From Shinisaurus crocodilurus (Eukaryota; Chordata; Lepidosauria; Squamata; Shinisauridae): a stretch of 64,000 nt of DNA. A program made the position numbers and the translations under genes. A model generated the notes under the pieces. That model made no database searches and was not told the origin of the DNA. It saw nothing but the letters and a program-made list of their open reading frames with translations. Shown in pieces: positions 53,411-64,000 of this stretch. Position 1 is the stretch's first letter. Each line of letters starts with the position of its first letter. The stretch is from NCBI GenBank assembly GCA_021292165.1, contig JAHFWL010000248.1, positions 434,001 to 498,000 of the forward strand, written 5' to 3'.

Positions 53411-56400
53411 AATGTCCCTTGGGGAAGGATCATGATAGAACACGTGATGTGTATGTAGAATGTCCCAGGCTCACACCCCAACATCTCTAGATAGGCCTGG
53501 GAAATAAGATTCCTTTCGGAACCTCAGAGGGCCACTCTCCAGATATTTTGGACTACCACTTCCATCAGCCCCAGCCAGCAAGTGTTGTTGGAGTCCAAAA
53601 CATCTGGAGGGGACTGGGTGGGCTACTTGTGCTGTGGGAAACACTGAGCTGGAAGGACCCGTGGTCTGACTCAGTCTAAGGCTGCTTTCTATGTCGGTGT
53701 CTGGGGAGGGGAGATGAGGAGGAAGAGGAATGCGTGGTAGCCCAGCTTGGTGGCAGTTATTGGCAGCCTTATTTTCCGTTCTATGTTTGCTATGACTAGG
53801 AAAGGAATCAAAAACAAGGCTGCCAATATTATAATGCGATTGTACAAATCTATGGTGTGCCCACACTTAGAATACTGTGTGCGGATCTGGTTGCTGCATA
53901 GATTTCATATTATAGAGTTGGAATGAGCCTACAAGGCCATCGAGTGCAACCCCCTGCTCAATGCAGGAAACTAGAGGAGGGGTCTCCCATCCGAGTAATA
54001 ACCAGGCCTGACCCTGCTTAGCTTTCCACACTCAGACAAGCTGAGCCAGCGTGAGCCACAGGCCTGTCTCAAAAAGGATATTGTAGAGCTGGAAAAGGTG
54101 TAGAAAACCAAAATGATCCAAGGGCTAGAGCAAGGGTGGGGAATCACTAAGTGGGTGGGTGGAGATGACAGCATGGTGTGTGGCTGAAGTGTTGGCTGGG
54201 GCTGCAGTCGATGCCTTGGCCATGGCTGCTTTACCTGCACCGTGTCCTCAAGGAGGAGGGTGTGGCACAGGCAAAGCCATCCTGACTGAGATGGTGACCC
54301 GAGCCCTCCTGCCACCACCTAGATCAGGACCCAACTTTGGTGCATGCAGGCTTTCCCTGGCTGGGGAAAATTGCAACACAACAAAGTTGCCTTGACCAAG
54401 GTGTGGGGTGGAGGATCCTCCACCCCACACCTTAGTGGAGGCAGCTTCCCCTGCCTTCCACTTTCCCCCATGGGGGTGGGGGCAGGGCAGGGGAGGCACA
54501 CTAATGAATGGGAATCCCGTTGTCTCTGAAGAGGGGGCAGGGCTCAAGGTTCTCCATCCCTGTGCTAGAGGAACTCCCCTGTGAGGAAAGGTTACAACAT
54601 GGGGGGGGGTTTAGTTTAGGGGGGAAACACAAGTAAAGGGGGGGTACATGATAGAGGTGTGGAGAAAGTGAATAGAGTCAGGGTTTGCCTCCTCTCCCTT
54701 AATGCCAGAACCTGGGGTCTTCCAATGATGCTGAATTGTGGACGTTTCAGGACAGACAAGAGGATGTACTTCTTCACACAGCACATAAACTATGGCATTT
54801 GCTTCCACAAGATGTAGTGATGGTCACCAATTTGGATGTCTTTAAAAGTGGATTAGACAAATTTATGGTGGATAAGGCAATCATCACTACTAGTCATTTT
54901 GTTTGGCTATACAGTAATACCTTGGATTGCAAGTACCTTGGTTTGAGAGCATTTTGCAAGACAAGCAAATTTTTAAATATTTACTTAATTTTTTTTTACT
55001 TGATATACAAGTAACGTCTTGCAATACAAGTACCGTAGTACGGCTTAAATTAAAAATCTCTGTACAAATTTTTTTGGGGGGATTTCGTTTTGATATGAGT
55101 GTTTTGGATTACAAGCACGTTTCCGGAACGAATTATGCTCTCAATCCAAGGCATGACTGTATATAATTGCCAGAACTATAGGCAGCATACCCCTGACCAG
55201 CAGTTGCTGCTGAGCCTGAGTGGGAAGGTGCCACTACACTCATGTTCTGCTTGTGGTGCTGGACTAGTTAGGCCTGTGGCGTTGGATTCAGTAGGGTTCT
55301 TCTTACATTCTTCTGTTCCACTCTGTCCTATACAGAGTTTGCCTCTTAATCCAAAGCCCTTCCTAAATGGGCTGACCGGGAAGCCAGTGATGGTGAAATT
55401 GAAGTGGGGAATGGAATACAAGGGCTACCTCGTCTCAGTCGATGGCTACATGAACATGCAGGTAAGCAAGGTTGAACTTGCTCAAATTACAGTAATACCT
55501 TGGATTGCAAGTAACTTGGTTTGAGAGCGTTTTGCAAGACAAGCAAATTTTTAAATATTTATTTAATTTTTTTTAACTTGATATACAAGCGACGTCTTGC
55601 AATACAAGTACTGTAGTACGGCTTAAATTAAAAATCTCTGTACAAATTTTTTTTGGGGGATTTTGTTTTGATATAAGAGTGTTTGGGATTACAAGCACGT
55701 TTCAGGAACGAATTATGCTCTCAATCCAAGGCATGATTGTACATGGTTAATATGTATCTAGTGGTTTGTATGGTTGGGAGAAAAAGCTTACTGTTGTGCT
55801 ATGTCTGGGTTCAGTAATGGATTGGATGTGAGTGAATAATCTGAGGCCTAATCCAGATCAGACAGATGTGCTGTTGGTCAGTAGGAGAGTTAAACTGGGA
55901 GTGAGGATTTGCCGTGTTCTGGATGAGGGATGTACTACCTTTGAAAGATCAGTTAGCTTGGGAGTGCTTCTGGACCCATCCTTGCTCCTGGATGGTCAGG
56001 TAGTGGCTGTGGCAAGGAGTAGGTACTTTTGCTCACCTAGTTATGTCTTCTAGATAAAGCAGATCTGGCCGTTGTATGCATGCCCTGGTCACATCCAGAT
56101 TGAATTACTGTAATGTGCTCTATGTGGGGCTGCCTCTGAAGAGCATTCAGATACATCAGGAGGCACAACATGTGGCAGCCAGATTGTCTCTGGAGCCCAC
56201 TTCACTGATCACATTACTCCAGTTCTGTTCCATCTGCCGTGGCTTCCAATTCTTTTCTGGGTGCAAAATCCTTATGGTTTGGAGCCAGGTATCTGAATGA
56301 CTTCCTTCTCCCATATGATCCTTCCCACCTATTGCATTCAATATCTGAGGCCCTGCTATGTGTCCCACCACTTTCAGAAATACAATTGTTTGGAATGTGA

Positions 56401-59170
56401 GACGGGACTTTTCCTGTTGCAGCATCCGGACTATGGAATCTCCTCTCTAGAGAGATACAATTAGCTCCCTTTCTTTTAAGCTTCAGGTGTGCTGCAGAGG
56501 CCTTTTTATTCCACCAAGCTTTCAATGTGGGTGAATATGCTTATCTCCCTGCTTTTAAAACTTGTTTTAGCCTGCTCTTATTATATGATACAGTCTTTAG
56601 TAATTTTACAGATGTTTCTGCTATTGTATTTATTGTTTTGATGTTGTTAAGTAATTTCTGAAAGCTGCTTTGAATTATCAATAAAGAAAAATAGGGTAAA
56701 ATTTTCTAAATAAAATAAGAATCTGCTCTTCCATTTCAGCCTGCCCTCCCAATCTTGTATTGCCAGTAAATACTGCCAGTTCTTGGTACAAGCATTGAAA
56801 TGTTAATGGCTGTGATCTATAAGAGTTTCTGGTATACATGAGGAGGATGAAAGACAGTTGGAAGTCTTCTGCCAAAACTAAAAGGTGCAGGGTAGTGAAT
56901 TGGGCCCAGCAGCAAGTTTATTCTAGATAAAATGTTGTTTATAGCACCCACCCTTTTAAAAAAAAATAAAAGTTCAAAAAGACTGGAAAGGGTTGTGTGA
57001 CACTTTGTCCTTTTTTTAAAAAATGCACAAATCTCAAAATACAGACCGGTGAGTGCCAATCCCACCCTAAAGTATGTATTAATCATGTAGAATATGTGAT
57101 TAATGCAGAATGCAATGGAAAATTAAAATAGTCATGCTGGTGACACTGGAGGACTGTTCAGCTCTGATGTCATGATGTTCAGTGTTCATGTCACTTACCG
57201 GTAATGTGTTCATGTCACTTAATGCTCTGCTCCACAGTTATGCTACTAGTCTTCTGGCAGGCTAGTAAAAGATGTTGCTTTCTTCCAAGCAGGCTGCTGG
57301 ATGAAGGATGGAGTTAGCCTGCTGTGGGAGTCACAGGGGAGGAGGTTTTTCTTCTAGCCAGTATGGAAATCAAGCCGCCTGGTGTGATGTGACCCTCCTC
57401 TGCCAGCCCTGCTCACCAGCCTGCATAGAATTTCATGCATTCACCTGTATTAAATTGCTGGTTGCCTATGGCTGCCGGGCAAGTTGTTAAATAGAAGACT
57501 GCACAAATCTCATATGAGAATAACAAGAAGCTTTAAACAGTGCAAATAACAAAAGAATTGTACAATTCCACAGATAGGAACAATTAACTATATCTGATTC
57601 TTATTGCAAATGTTTTAAATCCACAACATTTGTCCTATCCTGAACCATTAGGAGACATAGTAGCAGGATACCTAGCAGACTGCCTTCCCTTATAGATACC
57701 CAACCGACCATTAAGATCATCAGAGGAGGCCTTGCTGGTCATTCCAAGATTATTGGAATGTTGCTGTGCAATACCTCAACGGTGGGCCTTCTCGGTAGCG
57801 GCACCCACTCTGTGGAAAAGATCTCTTGTGCAGTTTGGGAGGCAGAAAATTTGGCATCTTTTAAACACCTCCTGAAAACGCACCTGTTCACCCAGGCTTT
57901 CACTGACCCATAATTAAATTAAGCGGAACGAGGGGGGAAGGCACCAATAGGTGGAAAAAAAACGGAAGAGAAAAGAATCTCAGGTGCCTACTGAAATATT
58001 TATTGCCCGAGGTAGCTGAGGCATTCTGTTTCAAGCAGCACTTGAAAGAACTTTTGCCCCTGACAAAGGTATATGCCGAAACTGTTGTGCAATAAATATT
58101 TCAGTAGGCACCTGAGATTCCATAATTAAATTAACCATGCTGTCCCATTTTTGCTGCCTCTGTACTGCTGTGTATTATTATTATTATTATTATTGTTGTT
58201 GTTGTTGTTGTAATTATATTGTTTTTAAAATTGTATTTTAAATGTGATTTGAATTGTGATTTTAATATTTATATGGAACCACCTAGGAATTTTTCTTAAT
58301 ATTTAGCGGTATACAAATAGTACAGATAAATAAATAATAGCAGCATCTTTTTTAAATATTAAGTTAACTATTTCGTAAATCATTTGTATAATGACTTTAG
58401 AAAAATAGTAGCATTTTACAAGTACGGTATGTTACATACTCTTCAGCCAAGGAAATATGCAATGTTTGAATTTATATTAGACTTTAAGGCAGTCTTGTAC
58501 AAAAATTCTACTGGTATATGAAGACATGTATCCCTGTAAAATTCCTCATAAAATAATGTTAATTTCTTCTAAAGCTTGCAAATACGGAAGAATATATTGA
58601 TGGTGCACTATCTGGACATCTTGGTGAAGTTCTGATAAGGTAACTAATATTAGCATGTAACAACATTTATGCTGAAGCAGATGGGTGTATGCTAAAATAC
58701 ATTAACTATAGTACTTGGAATCCAGAAGTTCTAATCTGAAAACTTAACACTACTAAAAATGCATCTCTAAACAGAATACCTTAAGATTAGAATAAAGGCT
58801 TGATTTTCAATGTTTTATGAAGTCTATGTAAACAGCTGCTTTGTTATCTTTCATATACAATCGAATAAGTAGTTTGGAATGTATGCAATGGTACATCTAT
58901 GGCAGCATTTGGAATTACTAAAATAAGGCATGTGCAGTGAACAGATAACGTTTATTTATTACTAATTAAACATAGCAAACATAGAATACTTCAAAATAAC
59001 TTGGTATATGAAATAGTAGGTTGTGTAAACAAGCTTTAAAAAATAATCCTTAAAATTCATGTGAATCCTAGTAGAAATAAGTAACTTTTGGTTTCATTTG
59101 TAGGTGCAATAATGTCCTTTATATAAGAGGTGTGGAAGAAGAAGAAGAAGATGGAGAAATGAGAGAATAA
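53277..59170 (+). CDS. SNRPF: SNRPF, small nuclear ribonucleoprotein Sm F (4 coding exons)
   Basis: Coding exons: 53277-53279, 55336-55461, 58575-58639 and 59104-59170, all with GT-AG borders (phases 0, 0, 2). The joined product has 86 residues, the usual family length. Residues about 14-44 form Sm motif 1 ([17 protein letters not shown]; the RNA-contacting N41 is present) and about 64-74 Sm motif 2 ([11 protein letters not shown]). The tail is acidic (five E in a row). Sm F joins E and G in the heptameric ring that binds the Sm site of U1, U2, U4 and U5 snRNAs in the spliceosome. Exon 1 supplies only the ATG. Intron 1 (2.1 kb) and intron 2 (3.1 kb) are packed with transposons. AATAAA at 59320-59325 follows. 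CCDC38 converges from the right. Confidence 0.97.
53515..53624. mobile_element. Fold-back MITE in SNRPF intron 1
   Basis: Arms 'ctccagatattttggactac' and 'gtccaaaacatctggag' surround 'cagccccagccagcaag'. 'caacacatctg' family. Confidence 0.75.
53764..54899 (+). pseudogene. CR1/L3-like LINE 3' fragment in SNRPF intron 1
   Basis: Broken frames carry CR1-clade C-terminal text such as '[17 protein letters not shown]', then, beyond the nested SINE, 'DIVELEKV', and near the end a '[15 protein letters not shown]'-like block. A 5S-CR1 SINE (53908-54065) and an unrelated GC-rich insertion with self-complementary blocks (about 54130-54540) interrupt it. No function is expected. Confidence 0.65.
53908..54065 (-). 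repeat. 5S-CR1 SINE, copy 5 (full length, minus)
   Basis: On the minus strand it runs from 'aggcctgtggctcacgctgg' through 'aaagctaagcagggtcaggc', 'ggttattactcggatgggag' and 'cctctagtttcctgcattga' to a CR1 tail ending 'ccaactctataat'. It is nested within the CR1-like fragment. Confidence 0.85.
54912..55159 (+). mobile_element. Tc1/mariner (pogo/Tigger-like) MITE copy 1
   Basis: Ends CAGTAATACCTTGGATTG and the near-complement CAATCCAAGGCATGACTG, flanked by TA on both sides (54910-54911 and 55160-55161). 248 bp, no coding. It lies 176 bases before SNRPF exon 2. A sister copy follows at 55490. Confidence 0.85.
55490..55739 (+). mobile_element. Tc1/mariner (pogo/Tigger-like) MITE copy 2
   Basis: Nearly identical to 54912-55159 and in the same orientation, flanked by TA (55488-55489 and 55740-55741). 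It starts only 28 bases after the exon 2 donor site. Confidence 0.85.
55820..56700 (+). pseudogene. L2-like LINE 3' fragment in SNRPF intron 2
   Basis: Interrupted frames show L2-type C-terminal text: '[18 protein letters not shown]', '[16 protein letters not shown]', '[19 protein letters not shown]' and 'HVAARLSL'. The AT-rich end has 'attgtatttattgttttgat'. The sequence to 57690 shows no further feature that I recognise. Confidence 0.7.
57700..58345 (+). repeat. L2-like LINE 3' end split by a Penelope-like insertion
   Basis: 'ggtgggccttctcggtagcg' and 'tttaaacacctcctgaaaac' resemble the last ORF2 codons of L2-type LINEs. After the insertion at 57923-58119 it continues with 'tttttgctgcctctgtactg', ATT/GTT runs (about 58174-58210) and an ATAAATAAATAA tail. 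Confidence 0.6.
57923..58119 (+). mobile_element. Penelope-like element fragment (candidate)
   Basis: A 197-base insertion with perfect 15-bp TSDs CCATAATTAAATTAA (57908-57922 and 58120-58134). Perfect 32-base inverted repeats (57975-58006 and 58089-58120) flank a block with 'ctgacaaaggtatatgccgaaac' spread over 58060-58082. That block resembles the CTGAnGA...GAAA core of the hammerhead motifs carried by Penelope-like elements, with one core base changed. Inverted partial copies and long TSDs are also known for that class. Assignment is tentative. Confidence 0.5.
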
Positions 59171-59319
59171 CTACTTTTGGGAAACATTTTTTTAAAATGC
59201 TGTTAAAAGATCTTAGTTGTAGCATGTTTTCTTTAAGTTTATGTAAGGTTTTGTAGTATTACTATTTTTTTGGCCAAAAGGTAATTATTGTTGCTGAAGG
59301 AAACTATTACTATGAAAAA

Positions 59320-59325
59320 AATAAA
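59320..59325 (+). terminator. SNRPF polyadenylation signal AATAAA
   Basis: The first AATAAA downstream of the SNRPF stop, 150 bases after it. The likely cleavage site is within the next 30 bases, about 150 bases short of the CCDC38 stop codon. Confidence 0.75.
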
Positions 59326-59503
59326 GATGCTACTTCTGACAGTTCTTAAAACTGATACTTATTTTATCTTAGTCCAGCAACTGCTATTTTAAAAGAAAAC
59401 TGGATCAAATTTATCCTGTCACAGTTTGCCTAATATAATTCTGATGCTTAGCTAGAAATAAACCCTAGAACTATTCCAAAGGTAGTTCATGTTACAAAAT
59501 TTT

Positions 59504-62500
59504 TTAAGTAAAATAGTAATCATCTTCACTTCTTGTAGTTAAATCTGCAACATTTTCCTCTCTCCGTCTAATCTCTGGAGGCTGTGAGCGATACACCAGT
59601 TTTCTTCCCTCCTAAAACAAAGACAGAAAATATAAACATACCTTGTTGAATTAGCATCAGTGTTTTCCTGCGTGAACTTTGACATACTTTCAATTCTATT
59701 CTATAATGCTGTAATATCTAAATTCGAATATCCATATATTTTCTAATAACGTACAGTGTGCCCCTAAGCATGTCTACTCAGAAATTAAGATTGCAGCCAC
59801 ACGCATGTGTGTGCGTGCACACACACACATAGGCAGGGTTTGGTTTTGCAGAAATGGGTGCTGGTAGAACAGGGTATCCAGACTTTTTGGGCCTGTAGCC
59901 AAAGTGCTCTGGGCACCACCACAACTTAGATGCTGTAGGGAGTAGGGGCTGATCCAAAAAATGCTGGGATTGCCCCTCATTTGCTTATATGTGCATATGC
60001 GCCTGCTCGTGCACACTTTGTGTGTGCTACTCACTCTGGCTTCTCACTCTCCCTCCGTTCTCCCTTCCATCCATCTCTCTGGTTCCCCCCTCCCCCCGAC
60101 TCCTCTTTCTTTCCTTCTTTCTCTTTGGCTCCTCTTTTCTCTCTCTTCTCTTTCTTTTTCTCTCCCTGTCTCCCCATCTCCATGCAAGTGAATGGAGCAG
60201 TTTATCCATGTGCATAGGGCAAGAAAAAGCCCCCACTGCCGAAGATCAGCTGGAGGGGGAGTCCACCCCCCTCCAAGGACCCTGTTGCCCGAAGGATCCT
60301 GGGTGGGGGGTGGGCGTCATCTCCCCTCAGCCATTTTTTTTTTTTGCAAGGAGGACTCTCTTTCCCCCATCTAAGTTGATATACAGATCTGTCCATTGAA
60401 TTGAAATAGAAGAAAAGTCCCTCTGCCAAAAATCAGCTGGAGGGGCTGGTGAAGGCCACCCTCTACGAAGGACCCTGATGCCCCAAGAGTCCTGGGGGGG
60501 TTGGCCTTTGCCTCCCCTCCAGCCATTTTTCGGCAAGGAGGACCCCTGCCCCCATACAGGTGAATAGAGGAATCACTCCATTCACTTGCGGAGGAGAAAA
60601 ATAGCTTGGCTGGTGCCTCAGCTTGGCCTTGCAGGTGCAGTGGCACCTATGGGTGCCGTGTTGGAGACCCCTGTGATAGAGAAGACATTCTTCCATTATT
60701 TGGGAGGTGGTTGAAAGCATCACTTGCAGACAATAGGTTGGATCCAGAATCTGAGTACTTCGTGTAGGCCCACTGAAATCAGTGGGACACATCAGTCATG
60801 ACTAAAGTCCAATTGATTTGAATGGGTCTATCTAAGCATGACTAAGTGAATCCACCCCAGTGAAACAAGTAAAGGGCAGGAAGCCACCCATTAAATGTTC
60901 TAGTTTGGTTCTGCTTAAGGCCAATAATAGTAAATTATATGGCTCATGTGGGAAAGCTTAAATATCATTGATGCTATAGTGCTGATTTCCATAATGTACA
61001 AAGAAAGTTAATGGGTCTAAAGTCAGGAATGCCTGCCCTTTGAAATTATGTTTCTGCACCCACCTCACCATCCCATGTATAGCAGGCATATAAGGGAGAT
61101 CCCTGTTTAAGAATCTATTTGTGTTGACTGTTAGGTCAAAGTAAAAGTTAGAAGGAAAAGGTTTTAAGTAGAGACTGGCTGAGTATTACGGTCTTGTATG
61201 GGAAGGATACTGTATATTGAAATGCTGTCTTCTTCCTCTATGAGGCTGTTTCATCCTCAGGGCTTGCTATGGAAGATTGCAAACTTAAAGCAACAGGCTT
61301 CATCCTACCTCCTGGTTTTCAGCCCTTCAAGCAGTAGAGTACCCAGTGGTGGTTCCAGGTTCTTGAGGGCCCCTGGGCAAGACACCCTCAATGAGTCTAC
61401 ACTGTCATCAGTTGCTCTTGCTCTTTATCCTCTTTCTTGTCATTGTTACACTTGTTTACTTGACAGGCAGAGAACAAGTAGGCAGTGGCGTCTATTGCTC
61501 CTTTTCACTCCACCACTGTTGTCTGGGCCAGAGCAAGAGGGAGGTGAACATGCAGGTTGCAATGGTGAAGAGGAGGAGCAACTCCAGGTGACTTCTCAGA
61601 GGGGCCCCTGCTGGGTGTGGGCCCTTGGCTGGTACCAAACCATGCCTCCTCTTGACGCTGGCCCTGAGAGTACCCTTGGCAACCCACCTTTTTTTTCTTT
61701 AATACTCCCAAATAATTGGTTTATGTGCTCATGATTTCTGGCAGTTTACATCCGGTGCCTTTTTTCAGTTGATTACATATTATGTATTTATTTCATTTCT
61801 TTCTTACATTTCTATACCGCTTTTCTGCCAAGGCACCCAAGGCAGTTCACGTTTTTTAAATACTGAAACAAACAAATGTTACTACAATAACACAACAAAC
61901 ACCAGAATATAGTTCTCTCAAGCTGACTGAAGGTCTCTTCAGAAGCTGATGGTGTGAGTGAGCTTCCTGGCCCAGGCTTCTCCTTTGCCTTCCCTCAGTA
62001 GCCCCATGGAAGATGTGTATTCTGAACTGGTAACCTGACTTTCTGTTGGCTTGGGTTCAAGAGAATTTTAAATGGTGGTTCAAGTTTGGTTTGGCATACT
62101 CTAGGGAAAATTTGATTCCATACAAATAAAACGTGGGGACTAGTATTCTACTCCATTAGTCCCAATGTGTAACATTGTGGAGAGAGATTCACAGAAGCCA
62201 CTCCTGTGCAATGAGTGGGAATCCCTGTACACATTTCTACTCTCTTCCCACACTCTTTAGTATGCTCTGAAGTAAAGGCTAGAGCTGAGCCAAAACTTTA
62301 ACCCTAAGGGTGGGGTGCGTACCGAGAGGCAAGCAGCTGCCCTGAATGCCACCATGGTCCCCCACAGTTCTTGTTTGAATGACACTACATCATGATGTCA
62401 TATTCCAGAGCCACATGGAGGGGGAAGATGGTGTTCCCCCATGGTTTAAGTCCTGCTTCTGAAATGTGACTAACTTCTATAAGTCTGCATGTGAATGATT

Positions 62501-63871
62501 AGATAAGCCAGGCTCAAAAGAAATTCTGACCTATGCTGAACTGTATTGTCTGGTGACTGGGAAAATGACCTCTGTTCTTAATAGCGCTTGATGTCCAAAA
62601 GCCAAGAACTTAAACCATTGTGATCAATTCTATCAAGTGATTTTAGCAGTGAGTAGCATAGGCTGATTATGTAAACAGCTGTGCAAAAAATGCATGCACT
62701 ATTCTAGCGGTATACTGTTAAGACAATTGAACATAGTTTTTAAAGCACCACTACTAACCCTTTTCTTTGGTGCTGCAATTGCTCTCGCAAGAGCATGCTT
62801 CAGCCGCTCTTCTTGGATTTTTTTCAGTTCTTCCAATTTGTCTTCACGTACTCTTCAAGGATTAAAGAAATAAAGATTTTGGAAATTAGAAGACCTTACT
62901 GGTATATTGTCAGCAGGAATCTTTCCTTCCACATTTATTCCCTCTAGTGGTATTGCCTTTAGCTTTGCATAAACTGGAGGGAGCTAGAGAATATTAGATA
63001 TTTGTCCAAGGAATCTCTGAGGGCTAAGCTAGATGTGACACTATTCATGCAATTAGCAATTGTGTAAATGGGTGGGCTTTTGTTTTTTTGAGGAAATGGC
63101 AGGTGTGGGGAGTGATCCAGATTTGGAACCTCATGAGTAGGGCTTTATTCCCCCCTGCCCCGCTATACTCTGTCTGAATCAGTGCCTCTTTGCCTGCTAT
63201 TTGCATCAGGAGGAAAGCTACCATTGGTACCAATGAAAGCTTTCCTCCCAATGGAAATGGCAGACCTAGAAGTACCAGTTAGGACTACCCCTCCCGCACC
63301 AATGTCTACTATTTACTCAAATGTTACACAATTGCTAATTGACTGAATGGTGTCATGCTTAATTTGGCTCTAAGAGAGTGGTACACCTGTTCATTTTACG
63401 TTTTTTTTTAAAGGTGGGCTTTCTCCTGTAGAATCAGAATAGCTAATAGCAATCTGTAAAATATTTAGTCTCAATACTGCAAAACAAATATCCATGCAAA
63501 CAATAAGACCTTTCACTCTTCATGAAAATGTCTGTAGACTAAAAATGGGTGCCCTGCCTATTGTCTGCAAATCCCAATATGGCCCAGAAAATAGTATTGG
63601 AACTCAGATTTAAATCCCATTCAGTTATGAGAATAGATGTCTGGCATTAAAGTTACCTTTGTCGCCTTTCTTTTGCCCTGAGTTTTGCAATTGTTTCAAC
63701 AGTATCAAGGTATGCTTTTGGAAGTGCTTCCAGCATCTCGCAGAGTTCTGAAACCCGGATTTCTATTTTTTTCAGCATGTAAAATGAGGTCATGCTGGAT
63801 ACTTCATCTGCTCCACAGCAAACTTTGTATACTTCTGCTATTTTTTTATGAAGTGAATTCTGTATTTTATC
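59504..63871 (-). CDS. CCDC38: CCDC38, C-terminal end (three last coding exons, partial)
   Basis: On the minus strand, coding exons 63871-63657, 62852-62759 and 59611-59504 join in frame through GT-AG sites (junction phases 2 and 0) and end in TAA. The deduced about 138 residues are rich in K, E and R. They include 'KKIEIRVSELCEML', 'AKLRAKERRQRVREDKLEEL', 'ERLKHALARAIAAPKKR' and a C-terminal 'LVYRSQPPEIRRRE', consistent with the coiled-coil end of CCDC38, a protein linked to sperm flagellum and cilium assembly. Position (convergent with SNRPF) supports the name, since CCDC38 follows SNRPF tail to tail in human. Upstream exons lie beyond the window. The first exon listed starts at an acceptor (phase 0), so earlier coding exons must exist. 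Confidence 0.88.
60047..60180 (+). repeat. Pyrimidine-rich low-complexity tract
   Basis: Almost entirely C and T (CTTT, CCTCC, TCTC runs) inside the last CCDC38 intron. The overlapping frames in several registers are artefacts. Confidence 0.8.
60196..60610 (+). repeat. Tandem duplication of a roughly 180-bp unit (CCDC38 intron)
   Basis: Two diverged units share 'aagatcagctggagggg'/'aaaatcagctggaggggc', 'aaggaccctg.tgcccgaagg'-like text, 'agccatttttt..gcaaggag' and 'gtgaatggag'/'gtgaatagag' motifs. The first runs from about 60196 to 60374, the second from about 60375 to 60552, with a partial third start after it. Confidence 0.65.
61346..61668 (+). repeat. Unclassified interspersed repeat, copy B
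   Basis: Pairs with 10905-11182 block by block ('ttgagggcccctgggcaag', 'gaagaggaggagcaa', 'tgggcccttggctggt', 'cttgacgctggccctg'). The longest frame here is not supported as a gene. Confidence 0.55.
61669..62758. other. CCDC38 intron, little recognised
   Basis: A minus-oriented LINE/SINE tail lies at about 61776-61850. The rest shows no repeat or exon that I can name. Confidence 0.4.
63021..63372. mobile_element. Fold-back DNA-transposon-like element in CCDC38 intron
   Basis: Left arm 'gggctaagctagatgtgaca' and 'gcaattagcaattgtgtaa' pair with right-arm 'ttacacaattgctaattg' and 'tgtcatgcttaatttggctc'. An internal 'accattggtaccaatg' palindrome is flanked by 'aggaaagc'/'gctttcct'. TSD not resolved. 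Confidence 0.65.
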
Positions 63872-64000
63872 CTTATGATTTAAAGAAGACCATCAGTAAG
63901 GTACAGCAAATGCTTACATTATACTAGCAAAAAAAGCATAAAAGTCTATACTTGGGTATTCAAGGAAGAACTCTAAACTTAGATATAACCATTTTCCAAA

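Noticed and set aside
58060..58085. An active hammerhead ribozyme
   Set aside because: The CTGAnGA core appears altered (CTGACAA) and the stems cannot be confirmed by eye. It is kept only as a hint of Penelope origin.
1..64000. CRISPR array, operon, phage or bacterial gene cluster
   Set aside because: No regularly spaced direct repeats, Shine-Dalgarno-led gene runs or bacterial proteins. Introns, SINEs and LINEs show a vertebrate nuclear genome.

Overview
The window is nuclear DNA from a vertebrate, most likely a squamate reptile (lizard or snake). The evidence is two vertebrate genes with standard GT-AG introns, CR1 and L2 LINE tails, a tRNA-derived SINE of the squamate type, many fold-back DNA transposons and young LINE, LTR and hAT insertions. 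I cannot name the species. There are no bacterial-type operons, CRISPR arrays or rRNA operons.

Only the right end carries recognisable host genes. SNRPF (Sm protein F, + strand) occupies about 53.1-59.3 kb as four coding exons. The first contributes only the initiator ATG. The four exons give an 86-residue protein, the usual length of the family. Facing it tail to tail is the 3' end of CCDC38 (- strand), with three terminal coding exons at 59504-63871; the rest of the gene lies beyond the right edge. In human the two genes are likewise convergent neighbours on chromosome 12, so the block is syntenic. I recognise no host exon in the left 52 kb.

Mobile elements by region: (a) 2861-7380, a complete, very young LTR retrotransposon with 1.1 kb LTRs, PBS, PPT, 5-bp TSD and no coding capacity; a related solo LTR lies at 47353-48259. 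(b) 14584-15566, 19254-20181 and 51560-52115, three copies of a hAT element with 8-bp TSDs, GACTCG-rich ends and a transposase C-terminal remnant. (c) 26421-28263, 35405-36899 and 37164-40973, three copies of an APE-type LINE whose protein ends in a zinc finger; the third is full length with an 11-bp TSD and one frameshift. (d) A decayed CR1-like LINE at 28932-30735, and CR1/L2-type fragments in SNRPF introns. (e) Five copies of a chimeric SINE with a 5S rRNA head and a CR1 tail. (f) At least four squamate tRNA-SINE copies. (g) Many small fold-back MITEs: hAT-like with 8-bp TSD, Harbinger-like with TTA TSD, and Tc1/mariner-like with TA TSD. (h) A probable Penelope-like fragment in SNRPF intron 2.

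My main leads are: U5 growth by capture of an older PBS in the LTR family; the 5S-CR1 SINE; the LINE with alternative short-tandem 3' tails; the hAT family whose 5' end contains an inverted copy of its 3' end; a Penelope-like insertion with a perfect 32-bp inverted repeat; and twin mariner-like MITEs bracketing SNRPF exon 2.
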